Shown here piece by piece: positions 33,670-45,518 of a stretch of 64,000 nt of DNA. The stretch is from RHLJ01 sp965242845 (lineage in GTDB: Bacteria > Bacteroidota > Rhodothermia > Balneolales > Balneolaceae). The stretch spans positions 1,504,118 to 1,568,117 of the forward strand of contig CBDETC010000002.1 of NCBI GenBank assembly GCA_965242845.1, given 5' to 3'. The position numbers and the translations under genes were made by a program. The notes below the pieces were generated by a model that made no database searches, was not told the DNA's origin, and was given only the letters and a program-made list of their open reading frames with translations. Numbering within the stretch: the stretch's first letter is position 1; each line of letters opens with the position of its first letter.

Positions 33670-36625
33670 CAGAAAGGGACGCTGTGGACGCTAGCTTTTG
33701 GATGCGTATCTTCCCCTCCCCAGAAAGGGACGCTGTGGACGCTAGCTTTTGGATGCGTATCTTCTTGAATACCATATAGTGTATGGGCTTTATCTTCTTG
33801 AATATCATATAGTGTATGGGTTTTATGTACTTTTTTTACCACAGCGTTCCTTTCTTTTGTACAATATGGGCTTTGACATTGCACATATTTGAAATGGGTG
33901 TGCCCGTCAGAACTGGCATTGCTGAGATTGCTGAACTTTTTTCTCAGTAATCTCAGTAATCCAGAGGGCGGATCAGAGATCAGAGATTTCTCTTGAAGTT
34001 TTCTCTGATCCGCCCTTTGGATTACTGAGATTACTGAACTTTTTTCAATAATCTCAGTAATCCAGACGGTGGATCAGAGAAAACTTCCAGAGAAATCTCT
34101 GATCTCTGATCCGCCCTCTGGATTACTGAGAGTACTGAACTTTTTTCTCAGTAATCTCAATAATCCAGAGGGCGGATCAGAGATCAGAGATTTCTCTTGA
34201 AGTTTTCTTTGATCCGCCCTTTGGATTACTGAGATTACTGAACTTTTTTTCAGTAATCTCAGTAATCCAGACGGTGGATCAGAGAAAACTTCCAGAGAAA
34301 TCTCTGATCTCTGATCCGCCCTGTGGATTACTGAGATTACTGAACTTTTTTCTCAGTAATCTCAGTAATCCAGAGGGCGGATCAGAGATCAGAGATTTCT
34401 CTTGAAGTTTTCTCTGATCCGCCCTTTGGATTACTGAGATTACTGAACTTTTTTTCAGTAATCTCAGTAATCCAGACGGTGGATCAGAGAAAACTTCCAG
34501 AGAAATCTCTGATCTCTGATCCGCCCTCTGGATTACTGAGATTACTGAGAAAAAGAGTCAGTAATCTGAATAATCCAAAGGGCGGATCAGAGATCAGAGA
34601 TTTCTCGGGAAGTTTTCTCTGGTCCATCCTTTACTGAAAAAATGTTCAGTAATCTCAGTAATCCAGACGGTGGATCAGAAAAAACTGCCAGAGAAATCTC
34701 TGATCTCTGATCCGCCCTCTGGATTACTGAGAGTCCTGAACTTTTTTCTCATAATCGCAGTAATCCAGAGGGCGGATCAGAGATCAGCGATTTCTCTGGA
34801 AGTTTTCTTTGATCCATCCTTTGGATTACTGAGATTACTGAATCTCTGATCTCTGATCCACCACCAGAACTATTCATTATGATTTTATAAAATTTATAAT
34901 TAACAATTCTGGTGTTGGAGCAGAGAAAACTTCCTGAGCAATCGCTGATCTCTAATTCACCACCAGAATTATTAACTATGATTTTTTTAAAAAATAGTAG
35001 GCAATAATTCTGGTTGTGAATCAGAGAAAGCTTCCTGAGCAATCTCACCAAAATTATCAATTATAGATTTCAAAGATTACTAATGAATATTCCTGGTGGT
35101 GGATCAGAGACAACTTCCTCAGCAATCTCTGATCTCTGATCCATCATCTGGAATATTAATTATGAATTTTTTAGAAAATATTAATTCTGATGGTGGGTCA
35201 GAGAAAACTTCCTCAGCAATCTCTGATCTCTGATCCATCATCTGGAATATTGATTATTTTTTGCTATTAATGAATAATTCTGATGGTGGATCACAGAAAA
35301 ATTCCTGAGCAATCTCTGATCTCTGATCCACCATCTGGATTATTTATCTTTGAAAAACATGCAATAAATCAGTAATCCGAGAGGTGGATCAAAGAAAAGT
35401 TATGGATCAAGGTCTGGTCTCTAATCCACCCTGTGGACTATTGAGTCATTATAGAAACCTGCCAAGGTATCTTCTCCGCATTGGTTGGGGGTGGCCTATC
35501 TGATTCAATATAATTCGTGCAGCTTTTTCCATGGCACCTACCCTATATATCCCTACACTAGAAAGCTACGTCTGGGAAAGGGGCTTGCATTATTTAGCTA
35601 TTGTTTTTTTTGTTCTTACTATTACACTTGTACGATTAGAACTGCTATTACTGCTCCACTACGACTATTTTCATTTTTACGATCAATATTACTCTTATCA
35701 TTTTTTGTTATGACTATTATCAGTGTAGCCATTACAACTGCTGTTCTTACTATCACAACTAGTTTAACTATGACTACTAACTCCTTACACCAGAAAGCTT
35801 AATCTGAGAAAGGGGTTTGCATTGTTTAGCTATTACTGTTCTTACCAGTTCTGCAGTTACTGTTGCCCGTGTACCGTGTACTATTATCACTATGAGTGCT
35901 AGTGTCACTATGATTATTCTCATTTCTACTATCGACATTTTCTCATTATTTTTTGTATCACTATGATCAGCTGCCATTACAATTGTTGTTCTTATTACCA
36001 TCACTAGTTTAACATATCTACTATCGATTTTACTCTCAAGATTTTGAATATCACTATGATCAGCGGTGCCACTGCAATTGTTGTTCTTATTGCCAGCACT
36101 AGTTTAACTATAATTACTAACTACCAGAGACGGGAGTGTTGCGGGCCCATACTTTTGACATGCTAGCACGACTGATATCAAGGAGCAGGCCAGGATTTTT
36201 TCATAAGACGGAGTGCAACTATTTTGAAAAGTCCAAAACGATCATTAACTCCCCCACCAGGCAGCCATTAGAACCAAACCTGTGTTCCTATGAACAGAAT
36301 AGACATTGCTCTGCTCCACAATAGAGACTCAAGAGAGATACAAATGACTTGAGAGAAGTGGAGGCTCCAGTTCGTTGCAGGTGTTTTTTTTTTACTCGCA
36401 TAGAAACGTCAACAGAATCACCTGGAGCTTGAGTTCTCTCCTCCAATGGAGAAGATTTGGCGCTTTAAGTTCAAAAGCTCTAACCTGTGTTCTTATGGAA
36501 TGAATAGTCTATGGAGAATGCTTGTGTTTTCTTTCAGACACCTTTTTTTACATTTCAAGAAAATTCTCTCGGTTAACACCAAAACTACAAAAAAAAAAGA
36601 CTAGCGTCCACAGCGTCCCCCTCCC
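33670..36625. mobile_element. Non-autonomous DNA transposon candidate, hAT-like, 2,956 bp
   Basis: The 8-bp word TATTTTAA occurs at 33,662-33,669 and again at 36,626-33 (36,626-36,633). Between the two copies the ends are inverted repeats. The left begins CAGAAAGGGACGCTGTGGAC; the right, read inward, begins GGGAGGGGGACGCTGTGGAC; both continue GCTAG (21 of 25 matching). An 8-bp target duplication with a CAG-type left terminus is characteristic of hAT elements. The interior has no heptamer units, unlike both flanks. It contains a 51-bp tandem repeat of the left end (33,670 and 33,721), the palindromic array at 33,919-35,440, and AT-rich DNA with longer direct repeats at about 35,553 and 35,783. 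I found no transposase, so movement would need a partner in trans. Confidence 0.7.
33919..35440. repeat. Array of palindromic units, period about 204 bp
   Basis: The string CTGAACTTTTTTCTCAG recurs at 33,931, 34,135 and 34,340, and a variant near 34,545, giving a 204-205 bp period. Each period contains two palindromes built from AGTAATCTCAGTAATCCAGA, GGGCGGATCAGAGATCAGAG and their complements, with either AGAGGGCGG or AGACGGTGG variants. After about 34,860 the units shorten to roughly 100-110 bp and diverge, retaining GATCTCTGATCCACCA. The whole array lies inside the hAT-like element. Confidence 0.9.
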
Positions 36626-36633
36626 TATTTTAA

Positions 36634-37280
36634 AGGCCTTGCAAAGTCATTTATGGACAGGTTCCCTTAAACAGCAACAGGGGAAATCAACCATTATCAA
36701 GAAGCGTGCCTTGGCCAATAATGAAGAATCGAATGGAGAGGAAAACGACAAATGTAATGGAAGCTTGGAATTCACAAGATTCTACACTTTGATTGGAAGG
36801 GATTTTGGGTTCGAGGTCATGTTAACACAATTGCTAGAACGGTACCTAGAACACAGGTTTCTGCTGCTTAAACCGCCGCTAGCGTTTAGGGTGTGGGGTC
36901 TAGGGTTTAGGTAACTCATTAATACTCATTAATGCTTAGAGGCGAGCTGGGCACGAGGATTTTGGCTTTAGGGTTCAGAGGACGTTCTGCTGCTTCAGGG
37001 GAGCTAGGATTTAGGGTTTGGGGGTTTGTTGGACTTACATACTGCTGCTTGCAGGCGAGTGAGGAAGGGCTTAAGGAAGATTATGAAAACTACTCTATTG
37101 CTTGCCCTAAACCCTAAACTGCGTATAGTCGGCCGTATAAGAATCATTCTGGGAATGTGCTCCCCGGGCTCTCCCTCGCGCACCAGCTAGGTTTACCAGA
37201 TGATCCTCTTCCTGCATAATTCAACAACCGAAAAAAATACAGAAATCAGCTGGCGTTTAGGTTTGGGGCTTGGGGTTTAA
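36634..37280. other. Flank of the hAT-like element
   Basis: A plus-strand open frame (36,522-36,914) runs out of the element across its right end and ends in TTTAGGG-type residues (VWGLGFR), so it is most likely not a gene. The rest is heptamer-bearing DNA. Confidence 0.35.
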
Positions 37281-38064
37281 GGTTACCTGGACCCCAAAAG
37301 TAGGTGATTAAGATAATAGCCCAAAACCCATGCCCAAAAGGCCATTATTCTACATACTTTTGGGGTTTAGAGTTTAGGGCTCAAAGTTCAGAGCTCAGGG
37401 CTTCAGCTGGACCCTCCAATGTAGTTCCTTGTTGGTGTCAGCATGTCCTTTGTCTCAAATCCATTTTTGGGGCGAACCAAACATGAACTACATCGGAGTT
37501 AAGGAGTCAAGCTAAGTCTTAAGGAAACCCTCAAGTAGGTTAATAATGGGGATACTAAGGGTTACTATATGGGTTATGGGGGCTTATTAGTAACCTACGT
37601 ACTATGTCCCCCTGAACCCTAAACCCTAAACCCTTAACCATGGTTCTGGAGTTTGGGTCACTTGGACTTTGGGGTTTTAGGATTAAAGGTCTTATAGTAG
37701 AGCTGTGCGGGATACGGGGTATGCATACTTAGTCCCTGTAAAGGGGTTTATAGGGATATATAAGGTTTAGGGTTTAGCCATAAACCCTAAGCCATAGGGG
37801 GTTCGCACATAGATTGCGCCTCGGATCCCCTCCTGCCCCTACTCAGATTTCCCAAAGGGTAGCTTGACAGGCGGCACTTTGCATATTGGACCTACCTAAA
37901 CCTCAATATATGTAGAATAATAGCCTGTTGTGCTGTTTTGTCGAGGTTTGGGCCATTATTTTGCCCACTTTTGGGGTCCAGGTAAACCCTAAATCCCCTA
38001 AATGCCGGGGTTCCATTCTGAGGCTTTACGGCCTTGGGAGAAAGCACCGTGTCAAATGCCTGAA

Positions 38065-38251
38065 CCTAAGGGTCCAAGGACCCATATAAGAGGGTCCCTG
38101 TATAGGGGTTATAGGGGGATCTATGGGGATATGTGGGAACTATGTAAGGGTATATAGGGCCCCAATTAGAGGGTCTTAGGGCCCAAATACAATGAGTGCT
38201 ATAGTATTCGTACCCTAAAACCCTATTGTTTATTTGGGTCCGTGGACCCGA
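38065..38251. repeat. Family P2 palindrome, extended copy
   Basis: The left end is ACCTAAGGGTCCAAGGACCC and the right GGGTCCGTGGACCC. GGGCCCAAATACAATGAGTG and short GGGGATATA-type units lie inside. Confidence 0.6.
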
Positions 38252-38811
38252 GTGGTGAGCCTGGTACGATATGCCGCCCCGGGTGGGGGGTCCGGCAATG
38301 CAAAAGCCGTCGTAAGGATTACAGGCCACAAAGAGGGTTTAGGGTTAAGGGTCTAGGGTTAAGGGATTCAGGGACCCCAAAAGTCGGCCCCTAAAAACAG
38401 CAAATCTTAGAGTACGTGGCTCATGTTCCCAACCCTGACTCCCCCAGATCCTAAGTCCTAAGCCCTAAACCCTAGACCCCCAAATCCTAAGCCCTAGAAG
38501 CCTTCAACTCTACACCCTGCAAGGCGAGAAGCCCTAAAGACCCTGATGCCAAGAATTTACACTTGCCAGGAGAAGAGGATACTACTGCCATGGCTCGACA
38601 ACAAATGAGAAGCTTAGGTTGATGCTGCGTAAGGGGGTACATAAAGCCAAGAGGTCAACCCGTAGATCTCTGGCCCAGTAGCGATGTGGCCCAGCTGCCC
38701 GATGATGCAGTCAAGAGCTTTCCAACCTTGTTGTCTCGTGAGTGCCCTAAAGCTCGTGAACCCCAAACCTCTAAACTGCTAAACCCTCAAACCGCTCAAC
38801 TCTTATAGTCC

Positions 38812-40395
38812 CCCTCAAGTAGATAGAATATGGGGCACATGGGGAGCTTGTTATGATATACTCAGCCATACTCTGTCTAGTTAAGGGAGACTATACCCTA
38901 AACCCTAGTCCCTAAGTAGTACTTTCAATTTTCCTTTCCATTATCCCAATATAACCTCCGTATTCTATCTACTTAAGGAGGACTATACCCTAAACCCTAG
39001 TCCCTAAATAGTCGTTTCCATTTTTTCCCATTGTCCCAATATGACCCTCGTATTCTATCTACTTAAGGGGGACTATACCCTAAACCCTAGTCCCTAAATA
39101 GTCGTTTCCATTTTTTCATTATCCCAACATAACCCTCGTATTCTATCTGCTTGAGGGGACTATACCCTAAACCCTAGTCCCTAAATAGTCGTTTCCATTT
39201 TCTTTTCCATTCTCCCAATATAACCTCCGTATTCTATCTACTTCAGGGTGCCCTAAACCCTAAACCCTAAATAGGCGTTTCCGTTTTCTTTTTCATTATC
39301 CCAATGTAACCCTCGTATTCTATCTACTTAAAGGAGACTATACCCTAAACCCTAGTCCCTAAATAGTAGTTTCCATTTTCTTTTCCATTATCTATCTACT
39401 TAAGGGTGCCCTAAACCCTAAATAGACGTTTCCATTTTCTTTTTCATTATCCCAATATAACCCTCGTATCCTATCTACTTACAGGAGACTATACCCTAAA
39501 CCCTAGTCCCTAAATAGTCGTTTCCATTTTCTTTTCCATTATCTACCCTAAACCCTAAACCCTAAATAGTCGTTTCCACTTTCTTTTCCATTATCCCAAT
39601 ATAACCTCCGAATTCTATCTACTTGAGGGGGACTATACCCTAAACCCTAGTCCCTAAATAGTCGTTTCCATTTTCTTTTCCATTCTCCCAATATAACCTC
39701 CGTATTCTATCTACTTAAGGGTGCCCTAGACCCTAAACCCTAAATCGACGTTTCCGTTTTCTTTTTCATTATCCCAATGTAACCCTCGTATTCTATCTAC
39801 TTAAAGGAGACTATACCCTAAACCCTAGTCCCTAAATAGTAGTTTCCATTTTCTTTTCCATTATCTATCTACTTATATAAAGGTGCCCTAAACCCTAGTC
39901 CCTAAATAGACGTTTCCATTTTCTTTTCCATTATCCCAATATAACCCTCGTATTCTATCTACTTACAGGAGACTATACCCTAAACCCTAGTCCCTAAATA
40001 GTAGTTTCCATTTTCTTTTCCATTATCTACCCTAAACCCTAAACCCTAAATAGTCGTTTCCACTTTCTTTTCCATTATCCCAATATAACCTCCGTATTCT
40101 ATCTACTTGAGGGGGACTATACCCTAAACCCTAGTCCCTAAATAGTCGTTTCCATTTTCTTTTCCATTATCCCAATATAACCCTCGTATTCTATCTACTT
40201 AAGGGAGACTATACCCCAAACCCTAGTCCCCAAATAGTCGTTTCCATTTTCTTTTTCATTATCCCAATATCACCCTCGTATTCTATCTACTTAAGGGAGA
40301 CTATACCCTAAACCCTAGTCCCTAAATAGTCGTTTCCATTTTCTTTTCCATTATCCCAATCAATACAACCTCAGTATTCTATCTACTTAAGGCGG
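38812..40395. repeat. Satellite of about 90-bp units containing CCCTAAA
   Basis: Roughly 17 units follow the order GACTATACCCTAAACCCTAG, TCCCTAAATAGTCGTTTCCA, TTTTCTTTTCCATTATCCCA, ATATAACCCTCGTATTCTAT and CTACTTAAGG. Successive GACTATACC starts are at 38,889, 38,981, 39,071 and 39,158, spacings of 87-92 bp. Some units are truncated, and a block of several units repeats about 473 bp apart (compare 39,276 and 39,749). Single or partial units occur at about 42,040-42,320, 46,530-46,640 and 46,985-47,070, so the unit also exists outside the array. Confidence 0.9.
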
Positions 40396-40555
40396 ACTAT
40401 AAGCACTTCACCCTGAGCCCGGAGGGCAAGAGCTCACCGTTGACAGCCCTGAGCCTACGTTAGGGTTTAGGGGTTAGGGTTTATAGGGTTTATAGGGTTT
40501 AGGGTCATCATGGTTATCTTTGGTTGTGTAGACAATAGTGCGGCAGGCTTGCCAC

Positions 40556-40902
40556 TCAATCCCCCAACAGAAACACAATTTTGCTGTCGCAATCTGTAGT
40601 AGAAATTTGCCTCCTAAAGTTTCCTGTCCCCATTAAGTGTCCCACGCTTTCTGGGAACTCTGTGGCCTGAGGTTGAAAAAGGACACTCTAAGCTCAACCA
40701 TTAAGATCCGACAAGCCCAAACCCCAAACCGCAAGCCCAAAACCCAAAACCCTAACCCCTAAACCCCAAACCGCCAATTTATCTGCAGCTTAGGTCACGC
40801 TCTTCAAGCTGCAAGATGGTCTCTGCCGTGCGCGTGCAGCCACCGCCAAGATGTCTAGGGCCTTGCCGAGGCGTTTGTAAAGTGCAGGAGGTCCAAGAGG
40901 AA
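40556..40902 (-). CDS. Two joined exons at the 3' end of an unidentified gene
   Basis: Exon 40,902-40,799 reads PLGPPALYKRLGKALDILAV then AARARQRPSCSLKS and ends in phase 0 at a GT donor (GTGACC). The 132-bp intron ends in the pyrimidine-rich acceptor TTTTTCAACCTCAG. Exon 40,666-40,556 continues in phase 0: ATEFPESVGHLMGTGNFRRQ then ISTTDCDSKIVFLLGD and TGA. Agreement of phase and splice signals makes this a believable last pair of exons. I do not recognise the protein. Upstream exons were not found. Confidence 0.5.
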
Positions 40903-42434
40903 CTTTCAGGGTTGTGTTAGGTTTGGGGCTTGGGGTTTAGGGTTTAGGGTTTGGGTCTAGCGCTAAGCTTAGGATTTAATCTACGGCTTCAGGGCCTTGT
41001 GTTTGGGTGGAAGTTCTCTCAGTCATGGGGTCCTATTTTAAAGACCCTCGTAGCAAACTTCATCTTATTGGGCTTTCTGAGGGGATCATGTTATATCATG
41101 TTGGGAAGATTCTGTGATCTAGGACTCCAGAGGATACATAAGCAACGACTGCTTTGAGGGACCCTGGAGATAGGTGGTATACTAAATCCTCTCGGCCCAC
41201 TGCAGCTTCGACTATAACCCATTGTAAACCTGCATAAGCCACCTCACCTCACCCATTAGTAAACCCAGGGTCCAATATGCTAGCGACTAGGACGAAGCAT
41301 TGGGCCTCGACTCTATGACATCATGATGCTGAGGCTGAAAGAGAAATGAGGTAACCTTAGCCCAAAACCCCCAAACCCTAAACCCTAAACCCCAAACCCT
41401 AAACCCTAGGGTGCAAGGTCTAGGGTCCCTACCACACTACGTACATTCCCTCTCCAACTTTGCACTGGCTCCTAAGTTTGATTCGGGAAGTGAGTATAAG
41501 AAGGATTGTAGGGGCCTGAAAGAGGAACTACTACTTCTACTATAGTACCTGAACCACTGAGTCGTACGCAAAAATAACCTTTTCTTCTGCTTTTAAGGTG
41601 TTAAGGTCATTGTTTTTCCTACTTTGAGGGGGGTGGTCTAGGAAACCCTATTTATAATCCCCCTAAATGGGCTTATGGGGGTTATCCCAATTAAAAGTAG
41701 GGTTATAATCCCAGTTATAAGTAGTTACTAAGTCCCATGGGCCTCCAAGTAGTATTTGGGGGTCTATACTGGGGTCCCTCCCCCTATTTTGGGAAACTAC
41801 CATTTAGAAAAGGGACCTGCGCGCCTGATAATTTTACTTTCTGAGACACCCCGTATACATCCAACACCCCTCAGGCCCTCTTCTAATAAGCCTCAACACC
41901 TGAAAGCCTAACCTCCACTCAATCCGAGTAGTACTAGCACCCTATACCCTAGGAAATAGGAATAACAGAAATGGGAATGGTAAACTGAAGCCTGATCCTC
42001 CCTAACCCTAAACCCCACACCGCATTACCAAACCTATATTCCCCCTTAAGTAGATAGAATATGGCCTTGGGTATATTACTTAAAGGGGCCCTAAACCCTA
42101 ACCCTGAATAGTAGTTGCCATTTTATTTTCCAGTATCCCAATATAACCCCCATATTCTCTCTACTTAAGGGTGCCCTAAACCCTAAACCCTAAATAGTAG
42201 TTTCCATTTTCTTTTCCATTATCCCAATATAACCCCCATATTCTATCTACCTAAGGGGGGACTATAACCCTGAACCCTAAACCCTATATACCCCAGATTC
42301 TATCTATCCAAGGGAGACTATAGGTTTTGGAGGCTCCCCCAAACCTATCCCGTAAGCCTTCCACCATGCTCTTACATGAGCACACGCATCGACTGAGGAG
42401 CTGATGTTCTGCCTGGCCGCGTTGAGGGTTGAGG

Positions 42435-42546
42435 TTGGGTATTGCCCCCCCCCCAGTAACAGTCTATACTAGGGGTCCTATTAAGGGCTATATATAACCC
42501 TATTATAATTCTTATCCAACTGTTACTGAGGGGAGGCAGTACCCAA
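42435..42546. repeat. Family P5 palindrome, copy 2
   Basis: The ends TTGGGTATTGCCCCCCCC and GAGGGGAGGCAGTACCCAA, and the internal CAGTCTATACTAGGGGTCCT and TATCCAACTGTTACTGAG, match the copy at 24,441. Confidence 0.75.
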
Positions 42547-43118
42547 GGTTTAGGGTTTCTGGTCTGTTTGTCGGCAACCCCATGTGCTAAGAGGCCTAGA
42601 AGACAATCAGCATCACCAGAAGTCTTGCAGGAGTCTAGGGTTCGGCTTTAGAGTTTTGGGCTCTCATCTGCCGTGTGGCATACATCCTTGGTACTAAGCC
42701 GTCCCAGCGATGTAAGACTCAAGCCCCCATGTAGAACTTTCCCAAGGCTATATCAGGACTGTATGGGGGATTTTGGGTGAGGTCTCACTGAGGGATCTTA
42801 GAGGGAACCTTTTGAGAAATACCTTAGGTCCTGCAATAATTGTATACTAGGAAGATAAAAGGATTCTAATAGTATAACTAATCACCAACATCCCTTCCAA
42901 ACACTGTTGCTGGCTGGGAAGTCCACCTAAGAAATCCCTAGACCTTAAACCCATAAACGTATATCGGCCCATATATTCCATCTCAAGTAGACCAGCCAAA
43001 GTGATCCTCAAAGCCACCTGCAGAACTGGATATCGGATGCTGAGATTAAGGGTCATGGATCCATAAACCTGACGCTTTCGCGATGTAGTTGGGGATCAAT
43101 ATAGAACAACATATTTGT

Positions 43119-43173
43119 GTATAAATAAATAAATAAATGAATGAGTAAATGAATAAATAAATAAATAGATAAA
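43119..43173. repeat. (AAAT)n-type microsatellite
   Basis: A run of AAATA/AATG tetranucleotides covers about 50 bp. Confidence 0.8.
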
Positions 43174-43444
43174 TATGTTATATGCCTGTGGGCCCCAAAT
43201 CCTGCAGACTGGTTGCTAATCTACTTTGGGGTTTAGGCTTCAAGCCCTCAGGTTTCAACTTGTTTGGTAGCTTCTCTAATATATAGAGAGAGTCCCCAAT
43301 ATATACCCCCCCCCTCCTCCCAAAAAAATATGATCCGTATTAGAGAGACACCCAAAAAGTTACCCCTGATTTTGGGAAAACCCACAGTTCTTCTCAAAGA
43401 GACTACAGGATGAATAGGCTTTCTGAAAAATGGGCGTTCCCTCA

Positions 43445-43576
43445 AATTAGGGGTACTACTGACTTTAAGGGTTAGAGGTTTCCCAAATTTAGGGGTATCC
43501 TTTTAGGAATCCCCATAAGGAGTATAACATTTCGGAGTCTGTATTGGGGTCCACCTAGTAATTTTAGTAGACCGCC
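43445..43576. repeat. Family P4 palindrome
   Basis: It begins near GGTTTCCCAAATTTAGGGGT and carries GGAGTATAACATTTCGGAGT and CTGTATTGGGGTCC, as in other P4 copies. The right arm is diverged. A related block precedes it at about 43,282-43,395. Confidence 0.45.
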
Positions 43577-43710
43577 ACATATCTCTCATCGAACTCAATC
43601 TCAACGAGGAAGGGCCTGTTAAGGGTGCCTTCATTTTGAGAAGCCCGTGTATGAAAGGCGAGATGCTGCCTCAGCAGGAGCCTCCCCTTGCAACATCGCA
43701 CTTCGCGAAG
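43571..43710 (+). CDS. Unidentified exon
   Basis: Following an acceptor-like TTTTAGTAG, a plus-strand frame reads RHISLIELNLNEEGPVKGAF then ILRSPCMKGEMLPQQEPPLA and TSHFAK. It ends in phase 0 at a GT donor (GTTCATGC, 43,711). The frame otherwise stops at 43,727. There are no heptamer units and the sequence is protein-like. No family is recognised and no ATG is near the 5' edge. Confidence 0.45.
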
Positions 43711-44149
43711 GTTCATGCATGGCTATGAGATCGCGGAACTAAGCAGGCAGATGAGAGCATGTGCAAGAGTCGGATGACCCTAAACCCTAAACCGCGTCTT
43801 CTTTGGGAAGAAGGGCTCACTTGTTTGAGCCTACTGTACTATGACGGAAAAACCATCAGATTCTGGGCTAATGATGGCCTTCTTGGGCAAGAGTTGCAGG
43901 GGGGTTTATTTAGGGTTTAGGGTTTAGGGGGGTTCAGGGTCCTGGACTCCGATCAAAGAATTGTTTCTCGCAAAAAAAAGGTGCTTGGCTTTGTTCCGAC
44001 CTGGACACTCTTAGGTTCCAGAGACCCACCTAAACCCTAACCCCTACCTGGACCCCAAGAGTAAGTAACATAACAGCCCAAAAGCCCTAAAACAGCCAAC
44101 AATGCATTTGTTCTACATACTTTGGGGGTTCAGGTAGAAGTCCTCGTGT

Positions 44150-45500
44150 CAGATCTTAGACTGACTGACCTTGAGGTACCAAGCATGCATGTAGCTGCTT
44201 GAGAAAACGTGTGGCGAACATGAATGCAGGGAAAAGCACCCAATGCATGGTTTAGGGTTTAGGGTGCTAAGCGACAGCAGATGTTGCTATTCGGATGTTG
44301 CTATTACCCCCAACCCACCAATACACTCGCAGACAAGGCTGAAACATGAGCGTTGAAGATGGGCTATGCTTAAAAACTATGGGCCCCCCTTGGGTATAGA
44401 TTCTCTCACGGCAACTTTTTGGGGCACCAAAATCAAAATGAGGCCCTAATTTTGGGAACTACCCAGGTCATGATTTAGGAGCTATTCTCAGAAACTGCTG
44501 GGCCACCAGACCGCCGTGCAGTTCAAAAAGGGACTGGGTTGGGGAAGGGATGATTCCGCAAACTCAGACTTTCCGCCGCCGCCTCCTGATCGCTTCCACA
44601 TCCAGAGTCCAGGGTAATGGCCAGTAATCCGAGTAGCGTAGTCATACAAAAAAACTGATGTCGACAGGTGCTCAGGACACTGAACCGTATACAATTGGCG
44701 TTATATAGGTGTTATTTCGAGATGATGGAAAAGAAAATGGAAACCACATTATCATGGTGCTATATAGGGATGACGGAAAATCAAATGGAAACGATTTAGG
44801 GTTTAGACTTAGGGGTTACGAGCTTCCAAAGCCCGCGTCATGGATCACAACCTCAAGCATCGTGCCACAACCCTTGCTCGCCCTAAACCTTAAGACCTAA
44901 ACCCTAAACCCTAAACCCAGGGTAACTGGGATTCCTGAAGGGGAGTTGCAGTATACAGGCTTCGAGGCAGCATAAGCTTGGCCCTGGTGGCCTGGGTAGG
45001 GAGATAATGCGGGGGGGCCTTGAAGGAGATGCTATACCCTAAGCCCTAAAGCCTAAAGGGTTTAGGTTCAGGTTTTGGGTTTTGGGTTTAGGGTCTAGGG
45101 TTTAGGTAAACCCTATGATTATTCTAGACACTTCCGCATCTCCTTATGATCAGGGGGATCCCTATTACCTCCATGCAGTTAACTGTCCTCCGACGTTCTC
45201 CCTGGATTAGCCTGAATTAACCCTAACTATCCCCAAGTAAACTCAAGTAAGGAGAACCCGGGGGGAGTATAGGGGGTAGTAGGAGAGATCCCATGATATG
45301 AGATGGCCTGGCATTTCCTTGGAAACCTTTATCCATTCTCCTGCAAGTGCCCCTAAACCCTCAACCCTAAACTTGAAGGCTAATTTTCACAATTTACGTC
45401 TTGGATTATTCTCCCCAAAAGGGTCCCAAGGGCCCCTAGTTTTGGAATGCAACTACTTTAAGGTTTAGGTGTAGGGTTTTAGGGGTTTAGGGTTTAGGGA
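44150..45500. other. Heptamer-rich stretch with short open frames
   Basis: There are TTTAGGG units around 44,250, 44,800 and 45,060-45,110, and the 90-bp-satellite phrase GGAAAAGAAAATGGAAACC near 44,727. A minus-strand segment near 44,155-44,220 (FATRFLKQLHAWYLK) may be a small exon but has no further support. Confidence 0.3.
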
Positions 45501-45518
45501 TTTAGGGTTAAGGGGGGT

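Noticed and set aside
33950..34860. Regularly spaced repeats as a CRISPR array
   Set aside because: The units are contiguous palindromes with no variable unique spacers, in a eukaryotic context.
34749..35060. 103-codon minus-strand ORF
   Set aside because: It lies entirely in the palindromic satellite; its repeated SLISDPP-type phrases are satellite translations.
36522..36914. 130-codon ORF crossing the right end of the transposon
   Set aside because: It spans the terminal repeat and target duplication and ends in heptamer-derived residues, so it is not a conserved gene.
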